Origin: QHXN01 sp040509515
GTDB taxonomy: Bacteria; Acidobacteriota; Blastocatellia; Pyrinomonadales; Pyrinomonadaceae
Reading direction: 5' to 3'
DNA length: 26,904 bases
Assembly: GCA_040509515.1 (NCBI GenBank)
Contig: JBEVKV010000276.1
Coordinates: 1 to 26,904, forward strand
The notes beneath the pieces are model-generated. The model was given only the letters and a program-made list of their open reading frames with translations, had not been told where the DNA came from and searched no databases. The position numbers were made by a program, and so were the translations under genes. Position 1 is the first letter of the stretch. Every line of letters starts with the position of its first letter. Of this stretch, positions 8,393 to 16,031 are shown one piece after another.

Positions 8393-8944
8393 TCAATCCT
8401 CCCTAGAGCGTTTTTTGGCACAATCCGTCAACTCTTTGCGCAAGCGTGTCACCTGCATACGCAGCCCCGGCACTGTGGTATTCATGTTCGCCGCCAGTTC
8501 ACGGCGATGCTCGGCGCGAGCGCGCCCCCGCAAAACATGACAGTAGGCCACGAGCAGTTCCCGGTCCTCAGCGGCCAGCAACTCGAAACAGGGCTTCAAT
8601 ACCTGCTCGATACGAGCCACCTGCTCCCCCGGGCCGTCATTTAGGTCATCAATAAATTCGAGGAAGGCATTTATCTCACGCCGCTCGGCCCGCAGTCTTT
8701 CCTTAGTGATGTTGCGGGCGATGCCTATGCAATATTTTTCTATGTCGGGCACGGGCGTGCCTTCGGCAATCCTCCTGTAAGCCACGGCGATGGTTGCGTC
8801 GGCGGCCCCCACGGAATCGCGAACGCCTTTCATAGTGAAGAAGCCTTCGAGCCTCCTGTAGAGACGCATGTAGCAGAGTGCGCCGTCCTCGCCGCTCGTC
8901 GAGGCCAGTAATTCCAAGAAGCGCTTGAAATCCTCGCTGTACAT
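8393..8944 (-). CDS. Small sigma-70-like (ECF-type) transcription factor
   Basis: A 183-aa protein. Residues about 20-85 look like a divergent sigma region 2 (YMRLYRRLEGFFTMKGVRDS, then ADATIAVAYRRI and CIGIARNITKERLR). Residues about 108-175 look like region 4, a helical bundle with LAAEDRELLVAYCHVLRGRA and the putative recognition segment AANMNTTVPGLRMQVTRLRK. The length fits ECF factors. Sequence drift is large, so promoter specificity cannot be predicted. It is transcribed with the membrane anti-sigma-like gene downstream and away from the six-gene protease operon that starts at 9335. That layout suggests it could control the flanking peptidase genes as well as itself. No clear ribosome site precedes the ATG. 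Confidence 0.75.
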   Translation of the reverse strand: MYSEDFKRFLELLASTSGEDGALCYMRLYRRLEGFFTMKGVRDSVGAADATIAVAYRRIAEGTPVPDIEKYCIGIARNITKERLRAERREINAFLEFIDDLNDGPGEQVARIEQVLKPCFELLAAEDRELLVAYCHVLRGRARAEHRRELAANMNTTVPGLRMQVTRLRKELTDCAKKRSRED

Positions 8945-9334
8945 AAGTGGGCCCGCTAACAGTCACCGCCTGGTTACAAACGCCCAATACTACAACGAAC
9001 GGGTCACATTGTACGCCTTCAGGCGGTGAAGATGATGGCTCGCTGCCCGTCTTCAAACTTATTTTACGGTTACTTTTCTCGCCCTACGCGGTAAGAGTCG
9101 CGGCGTCGAAGCTCCTTCAACTGTCTCTCCAAGTCAGAAGGCAATGGCCGACTTGAGCATGTCCGCCCCACACCGCGAGGCGATAATTTTTTTACGTTAG
9201 CTTTCAACGCCCCCGGTCATTAAGAGTGGAAGACGCCAAAAACCGTTCGCCGCGGGGTAATCAACACGGTGATAGTTGGCCACCCGCAGGCCGGAGGACG
9301 TGTTCGGGCAGCATCAGTAAGGGAGATGATCTGA
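8945..9334. other. Divergent promoter region between the sigma gene and the protease operon
   Basis: This 390-nt gap separates two divergent transcription units and must hold promoters for both. I found no convincing sigma70 pair, which would fit control by the nearby alternative sigma factor. A T7 run lies around 9187-9193. AAGGGAG at 9319-9325 is the ribosome site for the gene at 9335. Open frames here have no protein signature. Confidence 0.45.
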
Positions 9335-9793
9335 ATGTCAAATCAATTCAGCCCCGGCGCGGCGACGCAGATCGCGCACAAATGCACCGTTGCCACCACG
9401 GGCAACAACCACCCGCTCAGCCCGAGCCACACGCTCGGCGATTACGGGGTCTTCGGGAGCCCGCAAATCTCGCTGATTAAGACAAGGATCCGTACGGACG
9501 GAAACATCGGGCTGCCGCACTTTGGGCGCGCGATTGACCCGAACGCGCTGAAGGATCTCGACACCGACTGGACGATCATGAAGCTGGCGACCGTGATTTT
9601 CGACCAGTCATTCGACAGCGGGGTAGCTGATCTGGAGTTCGCCGCTGACGCGTCGCGCTCGGTATCAGCGCCGGCACGCCCGCGCGCGAACGCGCTCACC
9701 GAGTTCGCGCAGGAAAACCCCACACAGGCGATGATGATGTCGGCGGCGGCCGGCATGATGCTGGGATTCATTCTGGGCCGCATTCTCCGTTAG
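9335..9793 (+). CDS. Small C-terminally membrane-anchored protein of unknown function
   Basis: A 152-aa protein with no recognised enzymatic domain. The first ~105 residues are soluble, with a motif-like SPQISLIKTRIRTDGNIGLP stretch and FGRAIDP. A low-complexity Ala/Arg linker (about 106-128) follows. The C-terminus (about 131-152) is a Met/Gly/Ala-rich helix, NPTQAMMMSAAAGMMLGFIL followed by GRILR, resembling the Gly-zipper anchor of DUF883 (YqjD/ElaB) proteins, which sit in the inner membrane. AAGGGAG at 9319-9325, 9 nt upstream, supports the start. As first gene of the peptidase operon it could be a membrane docking subunit or a substrate of the peptidases; this is inference. Confidence 0.65.
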   Translation: MSNQFSPGAATQIAHKCTVATTGNNHPLSPSHTLGDYGVFGSPQISLIKTRIRTDGNIGLPHFGRAIDPNALKDLDTDWTIMKLATVIFDQSFDSGVADLEFAADASRSVSAPARPRANALTEFAQENPTQAMMMSAAAGMMLGFILGRILR

Positions 9794-9894
9794 GGCCGAT
9801 AAGGCTCACCCCCGGCGTGCGCGCTTCGTGAGCTTCGGACGGCGCGCGGCGCGGCGAGTCACATTCATCAAGACCAACGAGAAAGGATTCAAAG

Positions 9895-11208
9895 ATGAGT
9901 CGCCTGCCCCATAAGGCAATACTAATCTTCGGCATCTTCGTAGCGCTCGCGTCGGGGGCGCTCCCGGCGGCAGCGCAAACGTGCGAAGGGCCACTCGGCG
10001 TAGTTAGAAACGTCAAGAATACTACCGAGATGACGGTGCAACTGCCGCACTCCATGACGGACAAGGATTTCGAGGAGGGCGCCGGGCCGGACAAGTGGAT
10101 TCTGGTTGACGTTTCAAAGCCGGCCGTCCCGGAAAGACCCCTCCGCGTTGTGGCCGTCAAGCCGGACCGGCCTGACATCTCACTGCCCATCACGGACCTC
10201 TTCCTCACCCTGAACAGGCCGCTCGACGACGACCACGAGTACCGCCTCTTCGCGCCGGCCCTGACTTTCATACCGCCGGGCCTGAATATAGGCGGGTGCC
10301 GGCCGCAAGCGGTGCCCGAAGGCACGGTGACGCTCAAGAGCCCGGCCCCGGCTGGCGGCCGTGTCCTGCCTCCTGACACCGACGTTTTTAAGAAGTCGCC
10401 TTCCAAGGGGCGCGACGACTCGAACGTCTACCTCTCCGGGCAGCTCGAAGGCGCGAACGGCAGCAGCCCCCAGATTTCCGCCGACATCAAGCTGGAGTCG
10501 CCCTACGACACGGCCGGCTTCTTTCAGGAACTCGGCCCTTACTTCAACCTGAAGGCCAGCACGGCTACGGGCTCCGACGCCAACTCGATGAGCTTCGGAC
10601 TGAAGTTGCGCCACTCCTTCCCCGTCCCCGTGCGGCTGAACCCGGGCACGACGCAGGTGGCAAAGAAGCAGCCGCTTCTCTCCGGCGTCGTCTGGGATTT
10701 GACCCCCGGCTTCGAATCCGACCGGCGCTTCGACAACGTCAACGTCACGGTCGGCAACAGGTTCATCTTCGTCCCAAGGGTCTTCGGCGACACCAACAGG
10801 ATATATCTCCAACCGTTCGTCGGCTTCGAGGTCGGGCGCAACCTCAAGAGCCCGGTAGACGAGGCCGAAGGCCGCGCCATCGCGCGCGCTACCACAGGCG
10901 CGAGCCTCTACTTGAACCTGATGCCTAAGGCGGATAAGCCGCTCACGTTCCAAGTTGATTACATCCGGCGCTTCCTGCTGCGGCGCGAGGTCAGCTTCGA
11001 GGAAGACGACGACAAGAAACTCGTGGCGCTGTCCGTCGGTCGGGGGCCGCGCGACCACGTGAAAGCCGCGTTCGAGTACGGCTTCAGCGACTTCCTCGGC
11101 ATGACGCTCAGTTACGAGTACGGCCGGCTCCCTCCCAACTTCCAGTTGGTTGATCACAAGTACGGCCTCGGCTTGACCTACAAGTTCAAGACGAAGTTCC
11201 CCAAGTAG
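9895..11208 (+). CDS. Exported beta-rich protein, probable outer-membrane barrel
   Basis: A 437-aa protein with a clear signal peptide: HKAILIFGIFVALASGALPA followed by AAAQ, cleavage likely near residue 27. The mature part begins with a beta-rich domain (about 30-150). From about 180 on there are alternating amphipathic strands with turns of the type found in barrels (KLRHSFPVPVRL, NRFIFVPRVFG, LTFQVDYIRRFLL, GMTLSYEYGRLP, KYGLGLTYKFKTKF). The final strand does not end on the canonical C-terminal aromatic (it ends in FPK), so an outer-membrane barrel is likely but not certain. GAAAGGA at 9881-9887 supports the start. It lies inside the peptidase operon, so it may be the envelope component through which an effector acts or exits. 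Function unknown. Confidence 0.65.
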   Translation: MSRLPHKAILIFGIFVALASGALPAAAQTCEGPLGVVRNVKNTTEMTVQLPHSMTDKDFEEGAGPDKWILVDVSKPAVPERPLRVVAVKPDRPDISLPITDLFLTLNRPLDDDHEYRLFAPALTFIPPGLNIGGCRPQAVPEGTVTLKSPAPAGGRVLPPDTDVFKKSPSKGRDDSNVYLSGQLEGANGSSPQISADIKLESPYDTAGFFQELGPYFNLKASTATGSDANSMSFGLKLRHSFPVPVRLNPGTTQVAKKQPLLSGVVWDLTPGFESDRRFDNVNVTVGNRFIFVPRVFGDTNRIYLQPFVGFEVGRNLKSPVDEAEGRAIARATTGASLYLNLMPKADKPLTFQVDYIRRFLLRREVSFEEDDDKKLVALSVGRGPRDHVKAAFEYGFSDFLGMTLSYEYGRLPPNFQLVDHKYGLGLTYKFKTKFPK

Positions 11209-11271
11209 CGGCCGGCGGCGGGCCCCGACGTCCGCCCGCCCGGCGCCGCCCCTCGGAGGGTGCCGATTACC

Positions 11272-13449
11272 ATGAGCCAAGCCAATCCCAGTCCCCCGAC
11301 ACAAAGCCCGAAGGACCCGGAACTCCTAGCCGCCGAGCGCGAAGCTAACCTCGCGAAGGCGCGGAAGGAGAAGGCCGAAGCGGAGAAGGCTATAGCCGAG
11401 GCACAGCGCGACAGGCTGAAGGCTGAACTCGGCCCGCCCGGCGACGTGTCGAAAATCACGGCGCCCTCCGGCGACGTGACGACCGATCAGGCGGGCTTCG
11501 TCGAAACCCAGATGCTCGCGCAGGAGACCGCGCGCGAGGTTGCCGGCCTGCTGGCAAAGCGCTTCCGCCTGGCGCACACCGCCGCCACCACACTCATCAT
11601 CTACAGCGGCAGCGAGATCGCGTCGCTGGCGGAATTCGCTTCGGCACTCGAACAGCTCGAACAGTTCGGGGGCGAATACGACGAGCATGCGGCAGAGGCG
11701 CGGCGGGAGCTGACCCAGGCGGAGCTGCTCTTGACGAGTTCCGACTCGTCCCCGGAGTACAGCTCGTTGGCCGTGGCGCTGGCCGCGCCGGCCGTCGCCA
11801 GCGGCATCGTCAAATCGGTCGCCGAACTGGTCAATCTGTTCAGGACGACGACCGATTTCAAGAACAAAACCGTCGCGGTGACGGAAGACATGTTCGTCTC
11901 GTACCTGGTCAACAGCCTCTACGCGGGGCGCGCCGACGTCAAGCGTTTCACCGTTTATTACCCGGCCTACTTCCCGCCCGTTTTGACGGGCCCGCCGGCG
12001 GGCGGCGGGCTCGCCCTTACCCTGAACGGCATCCGGGCGAAACGGCAGGCGGCCTACGACAGCATCAAGAGCCTGGATGCGACGGGTGAGAAGCTCAGCG
12101 CCGCCGCCGTTGTGGCGCTGGGCGAGTCGCAGACCAAGGAGCTTGACGCCGCGAGTAAGACGACGCAGCTTAACGGGCTGCCCGAGACCGACCCCGCGCG
12201 CGCCGCGCTCAAGGCCGAGATAGAACAGATCGGCCAGGAGATCAAAAGGCTTGAGCGGAAGGCCGGGCGATTGCAATCCGCGCTCGATTCCCTCAACGGC
12301 GTCAAGGCCAATCTTCAGCTCCTCAACGCGGCGGCCATGCAGGTGACGTTGAACCTCGAAACGCCCGACCCGACGACTAAAATCACGCCGCTCTCGCAAT
12401 TGATAAGGGGCGAGCGCGTCGCCTCCATGCTGCGCGGGGAGGGGGCCTTCGTCCTGCGTCTCAACGTCACGGCCAACGGGACGACGATGATCCGGAAGAA
12501 TTTATTCCTGAGCGCGCGCGTCCAACATTCCGCCGGCGTCAGCGTCGTCTACCAGTTGTTCGACGGGACGGGAAGAATCGTGGAGGCGGACGGCATGCAG
12601 TGTTATTACGAATGGAAAACGTCGAAAGAGGTGCGGCAGTTGGTTGCCGGCGCCTTCGGGCCGACCAAGCCCCCGACACCGGCGCTCCCCGACCGGGGCG
12701 CTGGGAACCGCTCCCTTAACCAATCAACTCTCAGAGTTGAGCAAACCTTGGAGGCTAAAATGGAGAACAAAGACCAGTGGTGTTTCGCCTGGATACCGCA
12801 GATCGAGTCCACTGCCGGAACGTCGAAGGGCGCCATCCTGAAAGACGCCGCCTGGCAGCCCGGCGAGACGGTGACGGTCTCATTCCTCGACGGAGACCCG
12901 GCGCTGCACAAGCGCGTGCGCGAGATGGCCGAGCGCTGGACGGCCCCGGGGATGGCCAACCTCTCGTTCGTCTTCGCCAATCACAACGACACGGACGTTC
13001 GCATTTCGTTCCAGTACAAGGGCTCCTGGTCACTGCTCGGCAAGTACTGCCGCCGTCGCACTGACACCAGCCAGCCGACGATGAACTTCGGCTGGCTCAA
13101 GCCCGACTCACCCGACGACGTGCTGCGGCGCGTAGTGCTGCACGAGTTCGGGCACGCCCTCGGCTTCATCCACGAGCACCAGAACCCGCTCAACTCGATC
13201 AAGTGGAACCGCGACGCCGTCATCGCCGACCTGTCCGGGCCGCCGAACAAGTGGACGTCGCAGGAGATTGAGGAGAATATGTTCGAGCAGCCGTCGGCGC
13301 ACGAGGTCCACGGCACGCCGGTAGATAAGTCCTCGATCATGATGTACCCGATCCCCGCGAGCTGGACGAAGGACGGGTTCAACGTCGGGCTCAACACCGA
13401 CCTATCGCAGACAGACCGTGACCTGGCCAAGCAGGTCTATCCTAATTAA
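11272..13449 (+). CDS. Coiled-coil protein fused to an astacin-like (metzincin) zinc peptidase
   Basis: A 725-aa protein. An N-terminal charged coiled coil (about 20-55, repeated Ala/Glu/Lys) leads to an uncharacterised helical domain (about 70-240, with YSSLAVALAAPAVASGIVKS and EDMFVSYLVNSLY). A second coiled coil follows (about 310-360), then a beta-rich segment (about 380-480). The C-terminal ~229 residues are a metzincin: HEFGHALGFIHEH with zinc ligands H624, H628 and H634, catalytic E625, and a Met-turn SIMMYP (688-693). This HExxHxxGxxHE form is typical of astacin (M12A) relatives. No signal peptide is visible. I place the start at ATG 11272 because GGAGGG (11255-11260) is 11 nt upstream and overlaps an alternative GTG at 11260. 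A ribosome-site-like sequence occurs inside the gene at the domain junction. Three nt separate it from the caspase gene. Confidence 0.85.
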   Translation: MSQANPSPPTQSPKDPELLAAEREANLAKARKEKAEAEKAIAEAQRDRLKAELGPPGDVSKITAPSGDVTTDQAGFVETQMLAQETAREVAGLLAKRFRLAHTAATTLIIYSGSEIASLAEFASALEQLEQFGGEYDEHAAEARRELTQAELLLTSSDSSPEYSSLAVALAAPAVASGIVKSVAELVNLFRTTTDFKNKTVAVTEDMFVSYLVNSLYAGRADVKRFTVYYPAYFPPVLTGPPAGGGLALTLNGIRAKRQAAYDSIKSLDATGEKLSAAAVVALGESQTKELDAASKTTQLNGLPETDPARAALKAEIEQIGQEIKRLERKAGRLQSALDSLNGVKANLQLLNAAAMQVTLNLETPDPTTKITPLSQLIRGERVASMLRGEGAFVLRLNVTANGTTMIRKNLFLSARVQHSAGVSVVYQLFDGTGRIVEADGMQCYYEWKTSKEVRQLVAGAFGPTKPPTPALPDRGAGNRSLNQSTLRVEQTLEAKMENKDQWCFAWIPQIESTAGTSKGAILKDAAWQPGETVTVSFLDGDPALHKRVREMAERWTAPGMANLSFVFANHNDTDVRISFQYKGSWSLLGKYCRRRTDTSQPTMNFGWLKPDSPDDVLRRVVLHEFGHALGFIHEHQNPLNSIKWNRDAVIADLSGPPNKWTSQEIEENMFEQPSAHEVHGTPVDKSSIMMYPIPASWTKDGFNVGLNTDLSQTDRDLAKQVYPN
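12749..12762 (+). promoter_or_regulatory. Internal ribosome-site-like sequence and in-frame ATG before the metzincin domain
   Basis: TGGAGG (12749-12754), 5 nt, then ATG at 12760, in frame with the large protein (codon 497). Translation from here would give a 229-aa protein containing the whole metzincin domain and nothing else. Either it is a second start that yields a free peptidase, or the scar of two ancestral genes that became fused. Confidence 0.5.
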
Positions 13450-13452
13450 GCC

Positions 13453-14520
13453 ATGAAGGAAGATTGGGCCATCCTTGTGGGCGTCCGCCGTTATCCGGGC
13501 TTCAACGACCTCGACGGGCCGGAGAACGACGCGCAAGACTTTCGCAAATGGCTGGTAGACTCCTCGGGCGGGGACGTCCCGCCCGAGCAGTGCCGGCTGA
13601 TTTTGTCGTCGGACTTCCCGACTCCGCAGAACTCGACCATGCCCACGAACGTGGAAGTCGAGAAGGCGTTCGAGTGGCTCGACGACATCGCGGAGGAGAA
13701 TCGAGTGAAAGGTGTCGGGCGGAAAGTCGGCCGCCGCCTCTACCTCTACTTCTCCGGCCACGGCTACGCCCCCGCGAAGGACGACGCGGCGCTGCTGATG
13801 GCGAATGCCGCCCCGCGCAGGCTCGGGAACCACATTGCCGGCCGCCTCTGGGCGGAGTGGTTTTACGAGGCCGGCTACTTCGAGGAGATCGCGTTGTTCA
13901 TGGATTGTTGCCGCGACAACTACACCTCCATTATTCTGCGCCCGGTGCACATCCCCAAGGTTGTAGACAACAAGAACATTCAGGATCGAAAACGGTTCTA
14001 CGCCTACGGCACGCAGTGGGACAGGAAGGCTTGGGAGCGCCCCAACCCCGCCAACAATAAGGTTCACGGCATCTTTACGACGGCGCTCCTGTCCGGCCTC
14101 CGCGGGCAGGCCGCCGAAGTGGACACGGGACTCATCACCGCCTCCTCCCTGCGGTCGTACCTCTACCAGAACATGCGCAACTTCCTTACGGAGGAGGAGC
14201 GCGCCAACCCCGAGATCGGTAAAGACCCACACGTGGACGACCACAGTAACCCCACGGCGCCCATGATTTTCAGCCGGATTCCCGTGGCGGATGTGAAGAA
14301 GGTTTTGGTGCGGGTTCACGTCACCCCGGCGAACGTCGGAAAGCAGGCGGGCATTTACGGCGACGACAACTTGACCCCGCTCGTGTCGGTGAACGCGGCC
14401 CCGGCCGTGTGGGAGGTGCCTCTAGCGAAAGGCTTATACGAGGCGCGGCTCGCAGGCGGCGAGTCGGAGTTGTTCAAGGTTGACCCGTCACTGGAGTCTC
14501 AGGATGTCAATTTCTCCTAA
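13453..14520 (+). CDS. Caspase-family (C14, clan CD) cysteine peptidase
   Basis: A 355-aa prokaryotic caspase homologue (metacaspase/orthocaspase type). It starts directly with the first caspase strand (WAILVGVRRYPGFNDLDG, then ENDAQDFRKWL). The catalytic His is H103 in LYFSGHGYAP and the catalytic Cys is C153 in LFMDCCRDN, matching the usual D-x-C-R pattern. Residues about 185-265 form the p10-like part with YGTQW and GIFTTALLSGL. The last ~75 residues (from VLVRVHVTPANV) form a small beta-sandwich-like domain resembling the N-terminal region of the next protein. No signal peptide, so probably cytoplasmic. It follows the metzincin gene by 3 nt and overlaps the next gene by 17 nt, so the three are surely co-translated. 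Bacterial caspases usually cleave after Arg or Lys and often act in cell-death or defence settings. Confidence 0.88.
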   Translation: MKEDWAILVGVRRYPGFNDLDGPENDAQDFRKWLVDSSGGDVPPEQCRLILSSDFPTPQNSTMPTNVEVEKAFEWLDDIAEENRVKGVGRKVGRRLYLYFSGHGYAPAKDDAALLMANAAPRRLGNHIAGRLWAEWFYEAGYFEEIALFMDCCRDNYTSIILRPVHIPKVVDNKNIQDRKRFYAYGTQWDRKAWERPNPANNKVHGIFTTALLSGLRGQAAEVDTGLITASSLRSYLYQNMRNFLTEEERANPEIGKDPHVDDHSNPTAPMIFSRIPVADVKKVLVRVHVTPANVGKQAGIYGDDNLTPLVSVNAAPAVWEVPLAKGLYEARLAGGESELFKVDPSLESQDVNFS

Positions 14521-15967
14521 CCACCCGCTGGTGCATGTCGAAATTCGGGCGGGCGATCCGACGACCGAAATCTTCCTCATGGATACCAAACTCGAACGGG
14601 TCGCGCGCGGCGTCGGGGTGCTGGTCGCGGACAAGCCCGCGGGGCTCTACCAGGTGAAGCTCCAGGCGGGGACGCACACCTCCGAGGAGCTGATCAAGCT
14701 CGGGGGTGGGCCCTTCGTCAAGTCCTACCCGCCGCTCAGATTCTCCTCGCCGGTGCCGTTGGATGGCACCTACAAGACGCACGAGTTTCACCGCTCCAAC
14801 GCCGAGGAGTGCAGCAGGGTCGAACACGTCACGAAGGGGACGGGCAGTCACATCTATATCTTCGCGCGGGACTGGACGAGCAAGAATCGCGACCAGGGGG
14901 GGAAAGCTTCAACCGGCCCTTACGAGAACCCCGCGCGGGGTCTAAGGCTGGTGGATGAGTCGGGGGTCGAGCTGGTGGATTTCGAGGAGCAGTCTGCGAC
15001 GGAGCTGGAATGGGAGCCGTGGGCGGCCTGCAACGTAAGCGTGGAACCCGGCTCTTACATTCTGCGCCTCAACGCCCCGGATGGGACTGTGTGGGAGCGC
15101 ACCCTCGTCGCCTCGCCGGGCTGGCAGACGCAATGTTTCCTCCTCCAGCGTGATTATAAAGACTTGAGGATCCCCGACCTGCCCGGCGCGACCGTCCTGC
15201 TAAGGGAGAAAGGACTCGGGTTCACGCCCGGCAGCAGCGAACTCCGACTCATCGAGTTGGCGCGGCTCGGGCTGATGGAGGAGCGGCCTATTCTATCAGC
15301 TGAGGTCGAGGAGCTGCTTGCCGTCAAATTTGAAAACCCGATGTTGGGCATCTTCGGCGCGCACCTGTTGCTCAACCTTGAGCTGAAGCGCGGCCGCCCT
15401 TACGAGCCGGGGTTACTACGGCACGTGGTCGGGAAGCTCCGCGACCTGCTGAACGAGCCGCATCAGGACGTCGAAGCCCTAGCCTGGAAGGCGGGCCTCG
15501 GTGATGAGGACTACCGTTTCAAAATGCCCCCGATGCTCCGACGGAGCTGGACACTCATGACGCATGCGTCGGCAGACCGGCCGGAAGTCATCCCGCAGGA
15601 CTCTCTGCCCACGCGCATGTATGACTGCATATTAGCCGAGGGGCCGTGGCTGGTCTGGTCGGGCGAACAGTCGGATGACGAGGAAAGTCAGGTTTTAGAA
15701 ACGCTGACGCTGTGCCTTCAATCCCAGATGCCCGCGCAGGAACCTCCGGGCGACCCCGAACCTCCGGGTCAATACGCCCCCCCTTCCTTCGGCGAGAGTC
15801 TGGCCCAGGCTGACTTTGAGTTCCCGCAAGCCGCGCCCGAACCGAAGAGCGACATTCGCGAGTTAACGGAGCAGCTCAACGTTCCGAGAAGCGTGGTGGA
15901 AAAGTATTTCAAGCAGGCGACCGACAAGGCGAAGACTTTTAAGCGTCGGGATAGGCGTCGCGGGTGA
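14504..15967 (+). CDS. Multi-domain beta-sandwich protein coupled to the caspase
   Basis: A 487-aa protein without an enzymatic motif. Residues 8-65 (VHVEIRAG...VLVADKPAGLYQVKLQAG) and about 130-220 (with VSVEPGSYILRLNAPDGTVW) look like repeated PEGA or carboxypeptidase-regulatory-type beta domains. A helical region (about 250-390) follows, then a Pro/Glu-rich linker (about 408-445), and a small basic helical end (RSVVEKYFKQATDKAKTFKR) that may bind nucleic acid or a partner. I chose ATG 14504 because GGAG at 14493-14496 is 7 nt upstream; the in-frame 14480 start lacks one. The start lies inside the caspase gene, so translation is coupled. It is probably an adaptor or regulator of the caspase. 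This is inferred from position and from the similar beta domain at the caspase C-terminus. Confidence 0.72.
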   Translation: MSISPNHPLVHVEIRAGDPTTEIFLMDTKLERVARGVGVLVADKPAGLYQVKLQAGTHTSEELIKLGGGPFVKSYPPLRFSSPVPLDGTYKTHEFHRSNAEECSRVEHVTKGTGSHIYIFARDWTSKNRDQGGKASTGPYENPARGLRLVDESGVELVDFEEQSATELEWEPWAACNVSVEPGSYILRLNAPDGTVWERTLVASPGWQTQCFLLQRDYKDLRIPDLPGATVLLREKGLGFTPGSSELRLIELARLGLMEERPILSAEVEELLAVKFENPMLGIFGAHLLLNLELKRGRPYEPGLLRHVVGKLRDLLNEPHQDVEALAWKAGLGDEDYRFKMPPMLRRSWTLMTHASADRPEVIPQDSLPTRMYDCILAEGPWLVWSGEQSDDEESQVLETLTLCLQSQMPAQEPPGDPEPPGQYAPPSFGESLAQADFEFPQAAPEPKSDIRELTEQLNVPRSVVEKYFKQATDKAKTFKRRDRRRG

Positions 15968-16031
15968 CGAGGCGGCCGCACGGGACTGCACGCTTTCCCG
16001 ACCGCCTTTCAAAAATTCGGCTTTCCTGCCT

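Noticed and set aside
9768..10406. Minus-strand open frame (212 aa) between the small membrane protein and the exported protein genes
   Set aside because: No motif or ribosome site; antisense to two genes with good starts.
10180..11304. Long minus-strand open frame (374 aa) opposite the exported beta-rich protein
   Set aside because: Antisense shadow with unnatural composition; the plus strand has a signal peptide, ribosome site and strand pattern.
11326..12399. Long minus-strand open frame (357 aa) opposite the coiled-coil/metzincin gene
   Set aside because: It is a GC-rich antisense shadow: Arg/Gly/Leu-rich, no motifs, and the plus strand has a clear domain structure.
13402..14319. Long minus-strand open frame (305 aa) opposite the caspase gene
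   Set aside because: The plus strand encodes a full caspase with His and Cys motifs; the antisense frame has none.
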